Of a DNA stretch of 64,000 nt, positions 15,878 to 23,548 are shown in pieces. Both the position numbers and the translations under genes were made by a program. The DNA is from Rhodococcus sp. CH91 (GTDB lineage: Bacteria; Actinomycetota; Actinomycetes; Mycobacteriales; Mycobacteriaceae). Below the pieces are notes generated by a model. That model did not search any database and was not told the DNA's origin. It saw only the letters and a list, made by a program, of their open reading frames with translations. Location of the stretch: the NCBI RefSeq assembly GCF_022554085.1, contig NZ_JAKFYR010000005.1, forward strand, positions 282,754 through 346,753, written 5' to 3'. Position 1 is the first letter of the stretch; each line of letters begins with the position of its first letter.

Positions 15878-17770
15878 TCAGCCGCCGAGTTGTTCCTTCA
15901 GGGCGTCGAGCACTGCCGGATCCTCGATCGTCGAGGGCACCGTGTACTCCTCGTGGTCGGCGATCTGGCGCATCGTCTTGCGGAGGATCTTGCCGGACCG
16001 GGTCTTGGGGAGGGCCGGGACGACCGTCACGTCACGGAAGGTCGCCACCGCGCCGATCTGATCACGGACCATCTCGACGAGTTCCCGGCGCAGCACTTCG
16101 GGGTCGATGTCGGAACCGGACTTGAGCACCACGTATCCGGAGGGGCGCTGCCCCTTCAGCTCGTCGCGGATGCCGACCACCGCGCACTCGGCGACCGCGG
16201 GATGCGCGGCGACCACGGCCTCCATACTTCCCGTCGAAAGGCGGTGTCCGGCAACGTTGATCACGTCGTCGGCTCGGCCGAGGACGAAGAGGTAACCGTC
16301 CTCGTCGATGTAACCGGAATCGCCAGTGAGGTAGTAGCCGGGGAAGGTGTCGAGGTAGGAGCGGTGGTAGCGGTCCTCGTCCTGCCACAGTCCGGTCAAT
16401 GTGCCCGGGGGCAACGGCAGCCGGATGACGATGTTGCCCTCGGTGTTCGCGTCGACGGGGGCGCCCTCACCGTCGACGATCTCCACCCGGTATCCCGGTA
16501 CCGGGACGGTGGGAGAGCCGGCCTTGAGCGGCATCTGCTCGAGACCGCGCAGATTGGCCGCGATCGCCCAGCCCGTCTCGGTCTGCCACCAGTGGTCCAC
16601 GACCGGACGGTCGAGCACCTTCGTCGCCCAGTGGTAGGTGTCCGGATCGAGGCGCTCGCCGGCGGCGAAGAGCGTCTGCAGCGAGTCGATCGGGTATTTC
16701 CTCAGCTCCTCGGCGTTCGGATCCGCCTTGCGCACGGCACGGATCGCGGTGGGAGCCGTGAACAACGCCTTGACACCGTTCTCGGCGATGATCCGCCAGA
16801 ACGCACCCGCATCGGGGGTGCCGACCGGTTTGCCCTCGTACATCACCGTCGTCGCGCCGGCCAGCAGCGGGCCGTAGACGATGTAGGAGTGGCCGACCAC
16901 CCAGCCCACGTCGGAGGCCGTCCACCAGACGTCGCCGGCGCCGATGTCGTAGATGTGGCGCATCGACCACGTCAGAGCGACCGCGTGCCCGCCGTTGTCG
17001 CGGACCACGCCCTTCGGCTTACCGGTGGTGCCGGAGGTGTAGAGGATGTAGAGCGGATCGGTCGCGGCGACGGTCACCGCATCCGCGGGTGCCGCGTCGG
17101 CGCACAGTTCGTCCCAGTCGAACCACGCCGCCGAGGACGTCTGATAGTCGGCTGCCGAACCGGATATCTGCTCCCGATCCTTGACGATCACGGTATGCGG
17201 CGGTGTCGGCGACAACCCGATCGCCTGCTCGACGATCGGCAGGTATTCGACGGTGCGTCCCGGCTCGAGGCCCCCGGAGGCGGTGACGAGGACGACCGGC
17301 TTCGCGTCGTCGATGCGGGTCGCGAGTTCCTTGGCGGCGAACCCACCGAAGACCACCGAGTGCACGGCGCCGATCCGGGCGCAGGCGAGCATCGCGATCG
17401 CGGCCTCGGGGATCATCGGCATGTAGATGATCACCCGGTCGCCGGCCGTCACCCCCTGATCGCGCAGCACCCCGGCGAAGGTCGCCACCTCGTCGAGCAG
17501 TTCCGCGTAGGTGTAGGTGCGCTTGGCCGGAAGCATCGCCGAATCCCAGATCAGGGCGGGGCGATCGCCGTGGCCGGCCCGTACGTGCCGGTCGAGGGCG
17601 TTGACACTGGTGTTCAGGCTGCCGTCCGGGAACCATCGATAGGACGGTGCCGCGGAGTCGTCGAGTGCCCGCCTCGGAGCGTTCTCCCACTCGACCGCTT
17701 GTGCGGCCTCGAGCCAGAATCCCTCCGGATCCTCGATGCTCCGGCGGAACGCGTCCTCGTACGAGCCCAT
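15878..17770 (-). CDS. prpE: Propionyl-CoA/acetyl-CoA synthetase (PrpE-like)
   Basis: A 630-residue AMP-forming acyl-CoA synthetase. ATP-binding YTSGTTGKPKG, VWWTASDVGWVVGHSYIVYG, WWQTETGW and the C-terminal SGKILRKTMRQ with the lysine that is often acetylated are all present. The N-terminus (MGSYEDAFRRSIEDPEGFW) and the WWQTETGW motif fit PrpE-type propionate ligases better than classic Acs, though acetate could also be used. AAGGA lies before the ATG. It is divergent from the GPP34 gene. With CitA, GltA and the MctC-like transporter in the same window it fits a short-chain acid assimilation theme. Confidence 0.85.
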   Translation of the reverse strand: MGSYEDAFRRSIEDPEGFWLEAAQAVEWENAPRRALDDSAAPSYRWFPDGSLNTSVNALDRHVRAGHGDRPALIWDSAMLPAKRTYTYAELLDEVATFAGVLRDQGVTAGDRVIIYMPMIPEAAIAMLACARIGAVHSVVFGGFAAKELATRIDDAKPVVLVTASGGLEPGRTVEYLPIVEQAIGLSPTPPHTVIVKDREQISGSAADYQTSSAAWFDWDELCADAAPADAVTVAATDPLYILYTSGTTGKPKGVVRDNGGHAVALTWSMRHIYDIGAGDVWWTASDVGWVVGHSYIVYGPLLAGATTVMYEGKPVGTPDAGAFWRIIAENGVKALFTAPTAIRAVRKADPNAEELRKYPIDSLQTLFAAGERLDPDTYHWATKVLDRPVVDHWWQTETGWAIAANLRGLEQMPLKAGSPTVPVPGYRVEIVDGEGAPVDANTEGNIVIRLPLPPGTLTGLWQDEDRYHRSYLDTFPGYYLTGDSGYIDEDGYLFVLGRADDVINVAGHRLSTGSMEAVVAAHPAVAECAVVGIRDELKGQRPSGYVVLKSGSDIDPEVLRRELVEMVRDQIGAVATFRDVTVVPALPKTRSGKILRKTMRQIADHEEYTVPSTIEDPAVLDALKEQLGG

Positions 17771-17900
17771 TGCGTGATGTCCTTCCTCGCCGACTGGTGT
17801 GGCCGCGACCACCCTATGTGACCGCCGCCGGGTGGGAGGGCATCTGCGACGGGTGGGCGCCACCACGCGACGAACGGCACACCGTCGATATCCTGGCGGC

Positions 17901-18572
17901 ATGTCGCTGCTCGCGGAAGATCTGTTCGTCCTCCTCGTCGATGCCGAATCCGGCAGACCTCTCGTCGACGGCATCAGATTCCCCCGCGCACTCGCCGGGG
18001 CGATCCTCCTCGAACTGGCACTCGACGAGACCGTCGGCATCGGGACCGGAGGCGACGGGGGGAGGAAGGGCCGAGTGGTCGTTCGCGACGTCGCCGAGCC
18101 CGCCGACGAACTCCTCGCGGACGCGGTGTGCCGCCTCGGCTCCTCGAAGCCGATGAAACCCACGACCGTCGTCGAGAAGTTCTCGAAAGGCGTCCGGGAG
18201 AAGCTCGCGTCGCGGGCCGTGGCACACGGTCGGGTTCGCGAGGAGGCCCGCACCGTCCTCGGAGTGTTCCCCGCTCGGCGCTGGCCCGCCGCCGACGGGA
18301 CGTACCGGGAGCAGCTTCGGGAACGGATCCGCTCGGCCGTGGTCGAGGGCGGCGCTCCCGACACGCGTACCGCAGCGCTCATCGCCTTGTTGTCGGCCGC
18401 GGACGCGGTCCCGAAGATCCTGCCCGGCGAGAACAAGCGCGCCGTCCGGCGTCGCGCGAAGGAGATCGCGGCAGGGGAATGGGCGGCGAAAGCGGTACGC
18501 GATGCGGTGAACAGCATCGACGCTGCCCTGCTCGTGGCGGTCACCGCGTCCGTCGGAGTGGCAGGCAGCTGA
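17901..18572 (+). CDS. GPP34 (Golgi phosphoprotein 3-like) family protein
   Basis: A 223-residue protein with the GPP34 pattern: LLAEDLFVLLVDAESGRP at the N-terminus, ALAGAILLELALDETVGI, and a conserved arginine-rich RAVRRRAKEIAAGEWAAKAV stretch near the end. Eukaryotic GOLPH3 binds phosphatidylinositol 4-phosphate; bacterial members are mostly actinobacterial and of unknown role, some found beside specialised metabolism genes. No signal peptide; probably peripheral at the inner membrane. Divergent from the acyl-CoA synthetase gene and tail to tail with accD3 with seven bases between. Confidence 0.85.
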   Translation: MSLLAEDLFVLLVDAESGRPLVDGIRFPRALAGAILLELALDETVGIGTGGDGGRKGRVVVRDVAEPADELLADAVCRLGSSKPMKPTTVVEKFSKGVREKLASRAVAHGRVREEARTVLGVFPARRWPAADGTYREQLRERIRSAVVEGGAPDTRTAALIALLSAADAVPKILPGENKRAVRRRAKEIAAGEWAAKAVRDAVNSIDAALLVAVTASVGVAGS

Positions 18573-18579
18573 ACGGAAT

Positions 18580-20094
18580 TCAGCCCTGGAGGTCGGGCAC
18601 TCCCAGTTTCCGGTACCGCTCGAGCCGCCGCCGGTAGCGGTCCTCCGCCGGTTCGTCGGTCAGCACCGCGAGCTCGCGAGCGACCGCGGCACCGACCCGT
18701 TTGACGAACGAGACGGGTTCCTCGGTGGCATCGGGTTTTTCGGGGACGACCGCGTCGACGATGCCGTTGTGCAGCAGGTCTCGGGAGCGGATCCCCTGAT
18801 CCTGCGCCATGGCCGGTGCGTGGGTGGTGTCGCGGTGCACGATCGCGCTGGCACCTTCGGGTGGGAGTGGAGCAAGCCAGCCGTGCTGCGCGCACAGCAC
18901 CCGGTCGGCGGGCAGGAGGGCGAGCGCGCCGCCACCGGTGCCCTGGCCCAGCAGCACCGACACGGTCGGGCTCCGGAGAGTGACGAGATCGGCGAGACAG
19001 CGGGCGATCTCGGGCGCGAGTCCGCGCTCCTCGGCCTCCTTCGACAGCGATGCGCCCAGGGTGTCGATGACGAGTACCAGTGGCAGGCGCAATTCGTCGG
19101 CGAGGCGCATCGCGCGGCGTGCCTCCCGCAACGCCCCCGGGCCCATCGTCCGCTCGGGGGACTGCCCGGACCGGTCCTGACCGAACATCACGCACGAGAC
19201 CCCGCGGAACCGGGCGAGCGACAACAGCACCGTGCGGTCGGATTCGCCCTCCCCCGTTCCGGACAGGGGAACCTGGGCCGATGCCGCGTGCCGCAGCAGA
19301 TGCCGGATGCCGGGTCGTTCGGGACGGCGGCTGAGCATCACCGACTGCCATGCGGGAATGTCCGGGACGGCGTCGACGGTGGTGATCGCCGGACTCGCCG
19401 TCACCTCGGGCCGGCTGGGCTCGACCAGCACCCGCAGCAGACGGTGAACCACCTGGCGTACCCCGCCGACGGGCACGACACCGTCGATGACACCTCGCCG
19501 GTAGAGATTCTCGGCGGTCTGCACGCCCTCGGGGAAGTCCTCCTGATAGAGCGCTTTGTAGACCCGGGGGCCGAGAAAGCCGACGAGGGCGCCGGGCTCG
19601 GCAGCGGTGACGTGCCCGAGTGATCCCCACGAGGCGAACACTCCACCGGTCGTCGGATTGCGCAGGTACACCAGATATCCGAGGTGCGCGGCCTTGTGCG
19701 CCGCGACGGCGGCGGCGATCTTCACCATCTGCACGAAGGCGAGAGTGCCTTCCTGCATGCGGGTACCCCCCGAGGTCGGGGACGCGAGCAGGGGAAGTCC
19801 CTCGGCGGTCGCGCGTTCGCCCGCGGTGACGATACGTTCGGCGGCTGCGACACCGATGGAGCCTGCGAGGAAGGCGAATTCACACACGATCAACGCGACT
19901 CGGCGACCGTGCACGGTGCCCGATCCGGTGACGACGGACTCGTCGACACCGGACTTCTCCGCGGCTCCGGCGAGATCTGCGCGGTACTTCTCCCCGGCGC
20001 CGACCTCGATCGGCGGGACGTCCCAGGAGACGAAACTTCCCGGGTCGAGCACCGTGTCGATGAACTCCTGCGCCGAGATCCTGCCACCGGCCAC
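18580..20094 (-). CDS. accD3: Acetyl-CoA carboxylase carboxyltransferase, beta-alpha fused (AccD3-like)
   Basis: A 504-residue carboxyltransferase carrying both halves: the N-terminal beta-like half (GEKYRADLAGAAEKSGVDES, PTSGGTRMQEGTLAFVQMVK, NPTTGGVFASWGSLG) and the C-terminal alpha-like half (RGVSCVMFGQDRSG, GPGALREARRAMRLADEL, VLLGQGTGGGALALLPADRV). It would transfer CO2 from biotin to acetyl-CoA or another acyl-CoA, with a biotinylated AccA subunit encoded elsewhere. No zinc-finger N-terminus. It matches M. tuberculosis AccD3 (Rv0904c, from memory). GGAGG lies five bases before the GTG. In mycobacteria echA6 is next door; here several operons intervene. Confidence 0.88.
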   Translation of the reverse strand: MAGGRISAQEFIDTVLDPGSFVSWDVPPIEVGAGEKYRADLAGAAEKSGVDESVVTGSGTVHGRRVALIVCEFAFLAGSIGVAAAERIVTAGERATAEGLPLLASPTSGGTRMQEGTLAFVQMVKIAAAVAAHKAAHLGYLVYLRNPTTGGVFASWGSLGHVTAAEPGALVGFLGPRVYKALYQEDFPEGVQTAENLYRRGVIDGVVPVGGVRQVVHRLLRVLVEPSRPEVTASPAITTVDAVPDIPAWQSVMLSRRPERPGIRHLLRHAASAQVPLSGTGEGESDRTVLLSLARFRGVSCVMFGQDRSGQSPERTMGPGALREARRAMRLADELRLPLVLVIDTLGASLSKEAEERGLAPEIARCLADLVTLRSPTVSVLLGQGTGGGALALLPADRVLCAQHGWLAPLPPEGASAIVHRDTTHAPAMAQDQGIRSRDLLHNGIVDAVVPEKPDATEEPVSFVKRVGAAVARELAVLTDEPAEDRYRRRLERYRKLGVPDLQG

Positions 20095-20144
20095 TTCGCC
20101 TCCACCTGTCGTCGTCGGTCGACGTCAACCTATACCGGACGAAA

Positions 20145-20200
20145 CGGCGGGGAGGCGCGGTGCGGATTCCTGCGAGGAACCGCACAGAACCTCCCCGCCG
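20145..20200 (-). terminator. Terminator of the ABC exporter operon
   Basis: An 11-base outer stem (CGGCGGGGAGG / CCTCCCCGCCG) encloses an inner GTGCGG/CCGCAC stem and TTCCT/AGGAA, beginning about 15 bases after the permease stop on the reverse strand and ending before the accD3 start region. Confidence 0.75.
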
Positions 20201-20215
20201 ATCGGGTCGTTCCGG

Positions 20216-21409
20216 TTATCGGCCGAGCGCTTCCTTCCAGGTGACCGTCCGACCGATGCGCAGGATCGATCGCTGGTAGATCCGCGCGGCGATCACGCTG
20301 AGCACGCCGATCGCGGCGAGCATGAGCACGATCGTGCCGACGATCTGCACCGGGGTGGCCACACCCGCGGCGATGCGCAGCGGCATGAGGATCGCCGAGA
20401 AGGGCGGAATCCAGCTCAGTGTGGTGCTCCACCCCGCGTCGGGGTCGTCGACGGACGAGAACGCCGCGAAGAACATCGCGAGGATGATCATCACCAGTGG
20501 GCCGGACGTGGCGTTGACGTCCTCCTGCCGGGAGACCATCGAGCCCGCCGCGGCGTAGAGCACCGCGAAGAAGGCGAACCCGAGGACGAACCAGCCGAGG
20601 GTGCCGGCGAGGACACCGAGCGCGGTGCCGGTGATCGTGAGGGTGCCGGTGGCGAGCGCGGTGCCGACACCGACCGCACCGTAGGCCGTGAGTTGCAGAA
20701 GCCCGACCGCGCCGATACCGAGGATCTTCCCCCACAGCAACTGCAGGGGACGCAGGGTGGACAGCAGCAGTTCGACGACCCGCGAGGACTTCTCCTCGAC
20801 GACACCCATCGCGACGTACATGCCGAACATGAGGATCTGCATGTAGAGCAGGATCACGGCAATGACCGACAGGATGACGCGTTGTCCCTGTTCGGGATCC
20901 GGCGGGTCGAGAGCGTCGACGGTCACGGTCGCGGCGGACACGTCGGCGGCGACCGCGGCGGGATCGACACCGCGATCCGTCAGCGCGGTGGCCTGGGCCT
21001 GCTGTACGACGGCGGCTTCGACGACCGCGCGGACCTCGCTGTCGAGTTCCGACTCGGTGATCGCCGTGACGCTCGCTCCGTCGCCGGGCACGAGGGCGAC
21101 GTCGAGATCGCCGGCGGCGACCCGGTCGCGGGCGGTGCCGGCATCCGGGACCTCGGAGACGTCGAGCGGAGTACCGATGGTCTCGCCGAGGGAGGAGATC
21201 GTCGTCTGCAGCGCGGGTGCCCCGACGACGCCGACGGTGGGTCGATCGTCGTCGCCGCCGGAGAGGATCGACGTGGCGACGATGCCGACGACGATCGCGA
21301 CCAGAATGATCGCGTTGCTGATCAGGAAGCTCTTCTTACGGACCTGGGTGACGAACTCGCGCGAGGCGACGAGCCCGATCGCGCGGGCGTTGCTCAGCGG
21401 GGCGCTCAT
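20216..21409 (-). CDS. ABC transporter permease (NatB-like)
   Basis: A 397-residue membrane protein: one N-terminal segment (about 28-48), a large external region up to about 175, then five or so segments, the ABC-2/NatB layout. MYVAMGVVEEKSSRVVELLL is the conserved motif after the second membrane segment. With the ATPase before it (ATGA overlap) it would export sodium, a drug or a peptide; the substrate is unknown. It is the last gene of an operon that begins with an Xre regulator and a small membrane protein. Confidence 0.85.
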   Translation of the reverse strand: MSAPLSNARAIGLVASREFVTQVRKKSFLISNAIILVAIVVGIVATSILSGGDDDRPTVGVVGAPALQTTISSLGETIGTPLDVSEVPDAGTARDRVAAGDLDVALVPGDGASVTAITESELDSEVRAVVEAAVVQQAQATALTDRGVDPAAVAADVSAATVTVDALDPPDPEQGQRVILSVIAVILLYMQILMFGMYVAMGVVEEKSSRVVELLLSTLRPLQLLWGKILGIGAVGLLQLTAYGAVGVGTALATGTLTITGTALGVLAGTLGWFVLGFAFFAVLYAAAGSMVSRQEDVNATSGPLVMIILAMFFAAFSSVDDPDAGWSTTLSWIPPFSAILMPLRIAAGVATPVQIVGTIVLMLAAIGVLSVIAARIYQRSILRIGRTVTWKEALGR

Positions 21410-22296
21410 GCGGCGACCACCTCTCGGAACAGTTCGGTCAGGGACGGGCGCCGGAGTGAGAACTCGTGAACGGGGCCGGTGGCCAGGGCGGCCTTGAGGA
21501 TCAGCTGGTCGTCTGTTCCGGGGGCGACGGTCAGCACGGTGCGTTCGGTCTCGTACTCGGCCAGGGTGACCCCGGGCAGGCCTGTCGCCCACCCGTGGGG
21601 TGCCTGCGGCGCGTGGACGACGAGCCGTGCGTCACCTCCGGAGCGCAGGTCGTCGACGGTGCCCAGCGCGCGCATCCTGCCCGCGCCGATGATGCCGACG
21701 CGGTCGCACAGACGCTGGACCAGATCGAGTTGGTGGCTCGAGAACACCACCGGGACACCCTCTTTCGCCTTCTCCAGCAGGACGTCGCTCATGACGTCCA
21801 CCGCGACGGGGTCGAGTCCGGAGAAGGGTTCGTCGAGTACGAGAACCTTCGGATCGTGCACGAGCGCGGCGGCGAGCTGCACACGCTGCTGATTGCCGAG
21901 GGAGAGTGCGTCGACGGTATCGCCGAGACGTTCGGCGATCCCGAGTCGTTCGGTCCACCGCTGCACCGCATCGGTCGCCTCCGAATTCGAAAGGCCGTGC
22001 AGTCGAGCGAGGTAGGACAGTTGCTTGCCGACCTTCATCTTCGGGTACAGGCCGCGTTCCTCGGGCATGTATCCGATCGTGCGGCGGACCTCGAGGTCGA
22101 CGGGCCGCCCGTCGATGCGGACCTCACCGGAGTCGGCGGCCAGGACGCCGAGAATGATCCGCATCGTGGTGGTCTTGCCCGCGCCGTTGCTGCCGACGAA
22201 ACCGAACAGTTCGCCGGGGCGGATTTCGAAGCTCACGCCGTCGAGAGCGATCTTGTCGCCGTAGCGTTTCGAGAGAGTGTCGATCGTCAGTGTCAC
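21406..22296 (-). CDS. ABC transporter ATP-binding protein (NatA-like)
   Basis: A 296-residue ATPase with Walker A GSNGAGKTT, Q-loop region YMPEERGLYPKM, signature LSLGNQQR, Walker B VLVLDEP and a switch histidine in FSSHQ. The LSLGNQQR signature and the EERGLY segment are typical of NatA-like exporter ATPases. A C-terminal domain of about 80 residues follows. The GTG start overlaps the end of the preceding membrane-protein gene (GTGA) and the stop overlaps the permease ATG, so all three are coupled. Confidence 0.9.
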   Translation of the reverse strand: MTLTIDTLSKRYGDKIALDGVSFEIRPGELFGFVGSNGAGKTTTMRIILGVLAADSGEVRIDGRPVDLEVRRTIGYMPEERGLYPKMKVGKQLSYLARLHGLSNSEATDAVQRWTERLGIAERLGDTVDALSLGNQQRVQLAAALVHDPKVLVLDEPFSGLDPVAVDVMSDVLLEKAKEGVPVVFSSHQLDLVQRLCDRVGIIGAGRMRALGTVDDLRSGGDARLVVHAPQAPHGWATGLPGVTLAEYETERTVLTVAPGTDDQLILKAALATGPVHEFSLRRPSLTELFREVVAA

Positions 22297-22829
22297 GGCA
22301 GGTCCTCCGGGTCGTCGTCGGGGCGGGTCCAGGCGAGCAGAACGGCGGGCAGGCAACCACTGAACAGTATCGAGGCGAGAACGAAGCCGCCCGCGGAATA
22401 GGCGAGTGCCCGATGATCGAGCGTGTCGAGCGACGCGCTCCACAGCAGTGTGAAGACGGGGAGCATCAGCAGTCCCTGTGCCACGGACAGGCCGATCGAA
22501 CGGGCACTGTTGCGTTCGGCGATCTCACGTTCGTCGAGGGCGTGGCGGGGCGCATCGGACTGCCGCCCCGACACGATCTGCAAGCAGGTCCACACCGGAA
22601 GGAAGGCGATCGTGACCGGCAGCCAGACGAGGGCGGCGAACATCGTGAAGTACGAGGCGATCGCGGTGGCGAACATGAGCGCGATCAGCGCCAGGACCGT
22701 GCCGGCGAGAATGCGACGGCGGTGCTGGGTGCGCCAGTTCGGCAACCATCCGGCAGTGAGTTTCTCGTTCTCGAGGAACCGGCGGGTGCGGCGGTCTTCG
22801 TAACGGTCGAGCAGGGACGGGGTGGACAT
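22293..22829 (-). CDS. Small membrane protein of the ABC operon, unknown function
   Basis: A 178-residue protein with two central hydrophobic segments (about 40-85) and two more at about 115-165, with charged ends. I do not recognise a named family. Its place between an Xre regulator and NatAB-type exporter genes, with only two bases to the former and an overlap with the latter, suggests it is an accessory membrane part of the exporter or the sensor for the regulator. This is inference from layout. Confidence 0.7.
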   Translation of the reverse strand: MSTPSLLDRYEDRRTRRFLENEKLTAGWLPNWRTQHRRRILAGTVLALIALMFATAIASYFTMFAALVWLPVTIAFLPVWTCLQIVSGRQSDAPRHALDEREIAERNSARSIGLSVAQGLLMLPVFTLLWSASLDTLDHRALAYSAGGFVLASILFSGCLPAVLLAWTRPDDDPEDLP

Positions 22830-22831
22830 CG

Positions 22832-23104
22832 TCAGGCCCCCTTCCGAGGCTTGTACAACTCGGTCGACAACGGGGTGAACTCGGTTCGGGAGAACACTGC
22901 CTCGACCGGAAGCCCGAACACGTCACAGATCCGGAAGGCCAGATCGAGACTCGGATAGTGGTCGCCTCGTTCCAGGGCGCCGACGGTCTGAGGGTTCACC
23001 TCGATGAGTTCGGCCAGTTGTGCGCGGCTCATCCCGCGTTCCGCGCGCAGGACGCGGATGCGGTTGTAGATGGGGAGCGTTTCCCCGCGGCGTACCGGAC
23101 TCAT
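22832..23104 (-). CDS. Xre-family regulator of the ABC operon
   Basis: A 90-residue helix-turn-helix protein: IRVLRAERGMSRAQLAELIE, VNPQTVGALERGDHYPSLD and LAFRICDVFGLPVEAVFSR make up the Cro/C1-like domain (about residues 10-70), with a short C-terminal tail. This is the compact YozG-like type often placed before membrane and transporter genes. The ATG sits four bases from a perfect inverted repeat that also covers the promoter, so it probably controls its own operon. An in-frame start further upstream is unlikely because it would read through the promoter and operator. Confidence 0.88.
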   Translation of the reverse strand: MSPVRRGETLPIYNRIRVLRAERGMSRAQLAELIEVNPQTVGALERGDHYPSLDLAFRICDVFGLPVEAVFSRTEFTPLSTELYKPRKGA

Positions 23105-23108
23105 GGAA

Positions 23109-23141
23109 CAAAGTGTTAGGAAAACACAACACTTTGTCAAC
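23109..23141 (-). promoter_or_regulatory. Promoter overlapped by a perfect operator; leaderless start
   Basis: Read on the reverse strand, TTGACA (23141-23136) is followed after 16-17 bases by TAACAC/AACACT, eight or so bases before the ATG of the Xre gene. CAAAGTGTT and AACACTTTG (23109-23117 and 23128-23136) form perfect 9-base arms with a 10-base spacer across this promoter. The distance to the ATG leaves no room for a ribosome site, so the transcript is probably leaderless. Autorepression by the Xre protein is inferred. Confidence 0.7.
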
Positions 23142-23173
23142 CGCTGAAGACGACGCCCTGCTCAGTGGCCTGC

Positions 23174-23548
23174 TCAGTCGTCGTCGAAACCGCGAAGCCG
23201 ATCGAGTTCGCGGCGCTCCTTCTTCGTCGGGCGACCCGTCCCGCGGTCCCGGCGGGGAAGTGCGGCGAGGATCTCCTTCGGCGGCGGCGGGGGACTGTGG
23301 TCGATGTACGCGGTCGCGGCGATCGGTGCTCCGACCCGCTTGTTCACCAGTTGGGTGACCTCGACGATCTTCTCCGTGCCGTGCGCACGCACGCGCACCT
23401 CGGCACCGATCGTCACCGGCGTCGACGGCTTGGCCGTCACACCGTCGACCCGGACGTGCCCGGCGCGGCACGCGCTCGCCGCGGCCGAGCGGGTCTTGAA
23501 CAACCGGACCGACCACGTCCAACTGTCCACCCGGACGCTTCCACCCAT
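23174..23548 (-). CDS. S4-domain RNA-binding protein (Hsp15/HslR-like)
   Basis: A 124-residue protein with an S4 domain: VRVDSWTWSVRLFKTRSAAA, CRAGHVRVDGVTAKPSTPV, then a basic C-terminus with TGRPTKKERRELDRLRGF. Hsp15 proteins bind stalled 50S subunits that still carry a nascent chain. The ATG directly follows the stop of the ABC-F gene with no base between, so translation is coupled. The next gene downstream (Xre) has its own promoter. Confidence 0.88.
   Translation of the reverse strand: MGGSVRVDSWTWSVRLFKTRSAAASACRAGHVRVDGVTAKPSTPVTIGAEVRVRAHGTEKIVEVTQLVNKRVGAPIAATAYIDHSPPPPPKEILAALPRRDRGTGRPTKKERRELDRLRGFDDD

Noticed and set aside
15878..19630. A very long reverse-strand open frame of about 1250 codons spanning several genes
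   Set aside because: Only its last 630 codons are a real gene (acyl-CoA synthetase); the upstream part lies opposite the GPP34 gene and in a wrong frame of accD3, a result of high GC.
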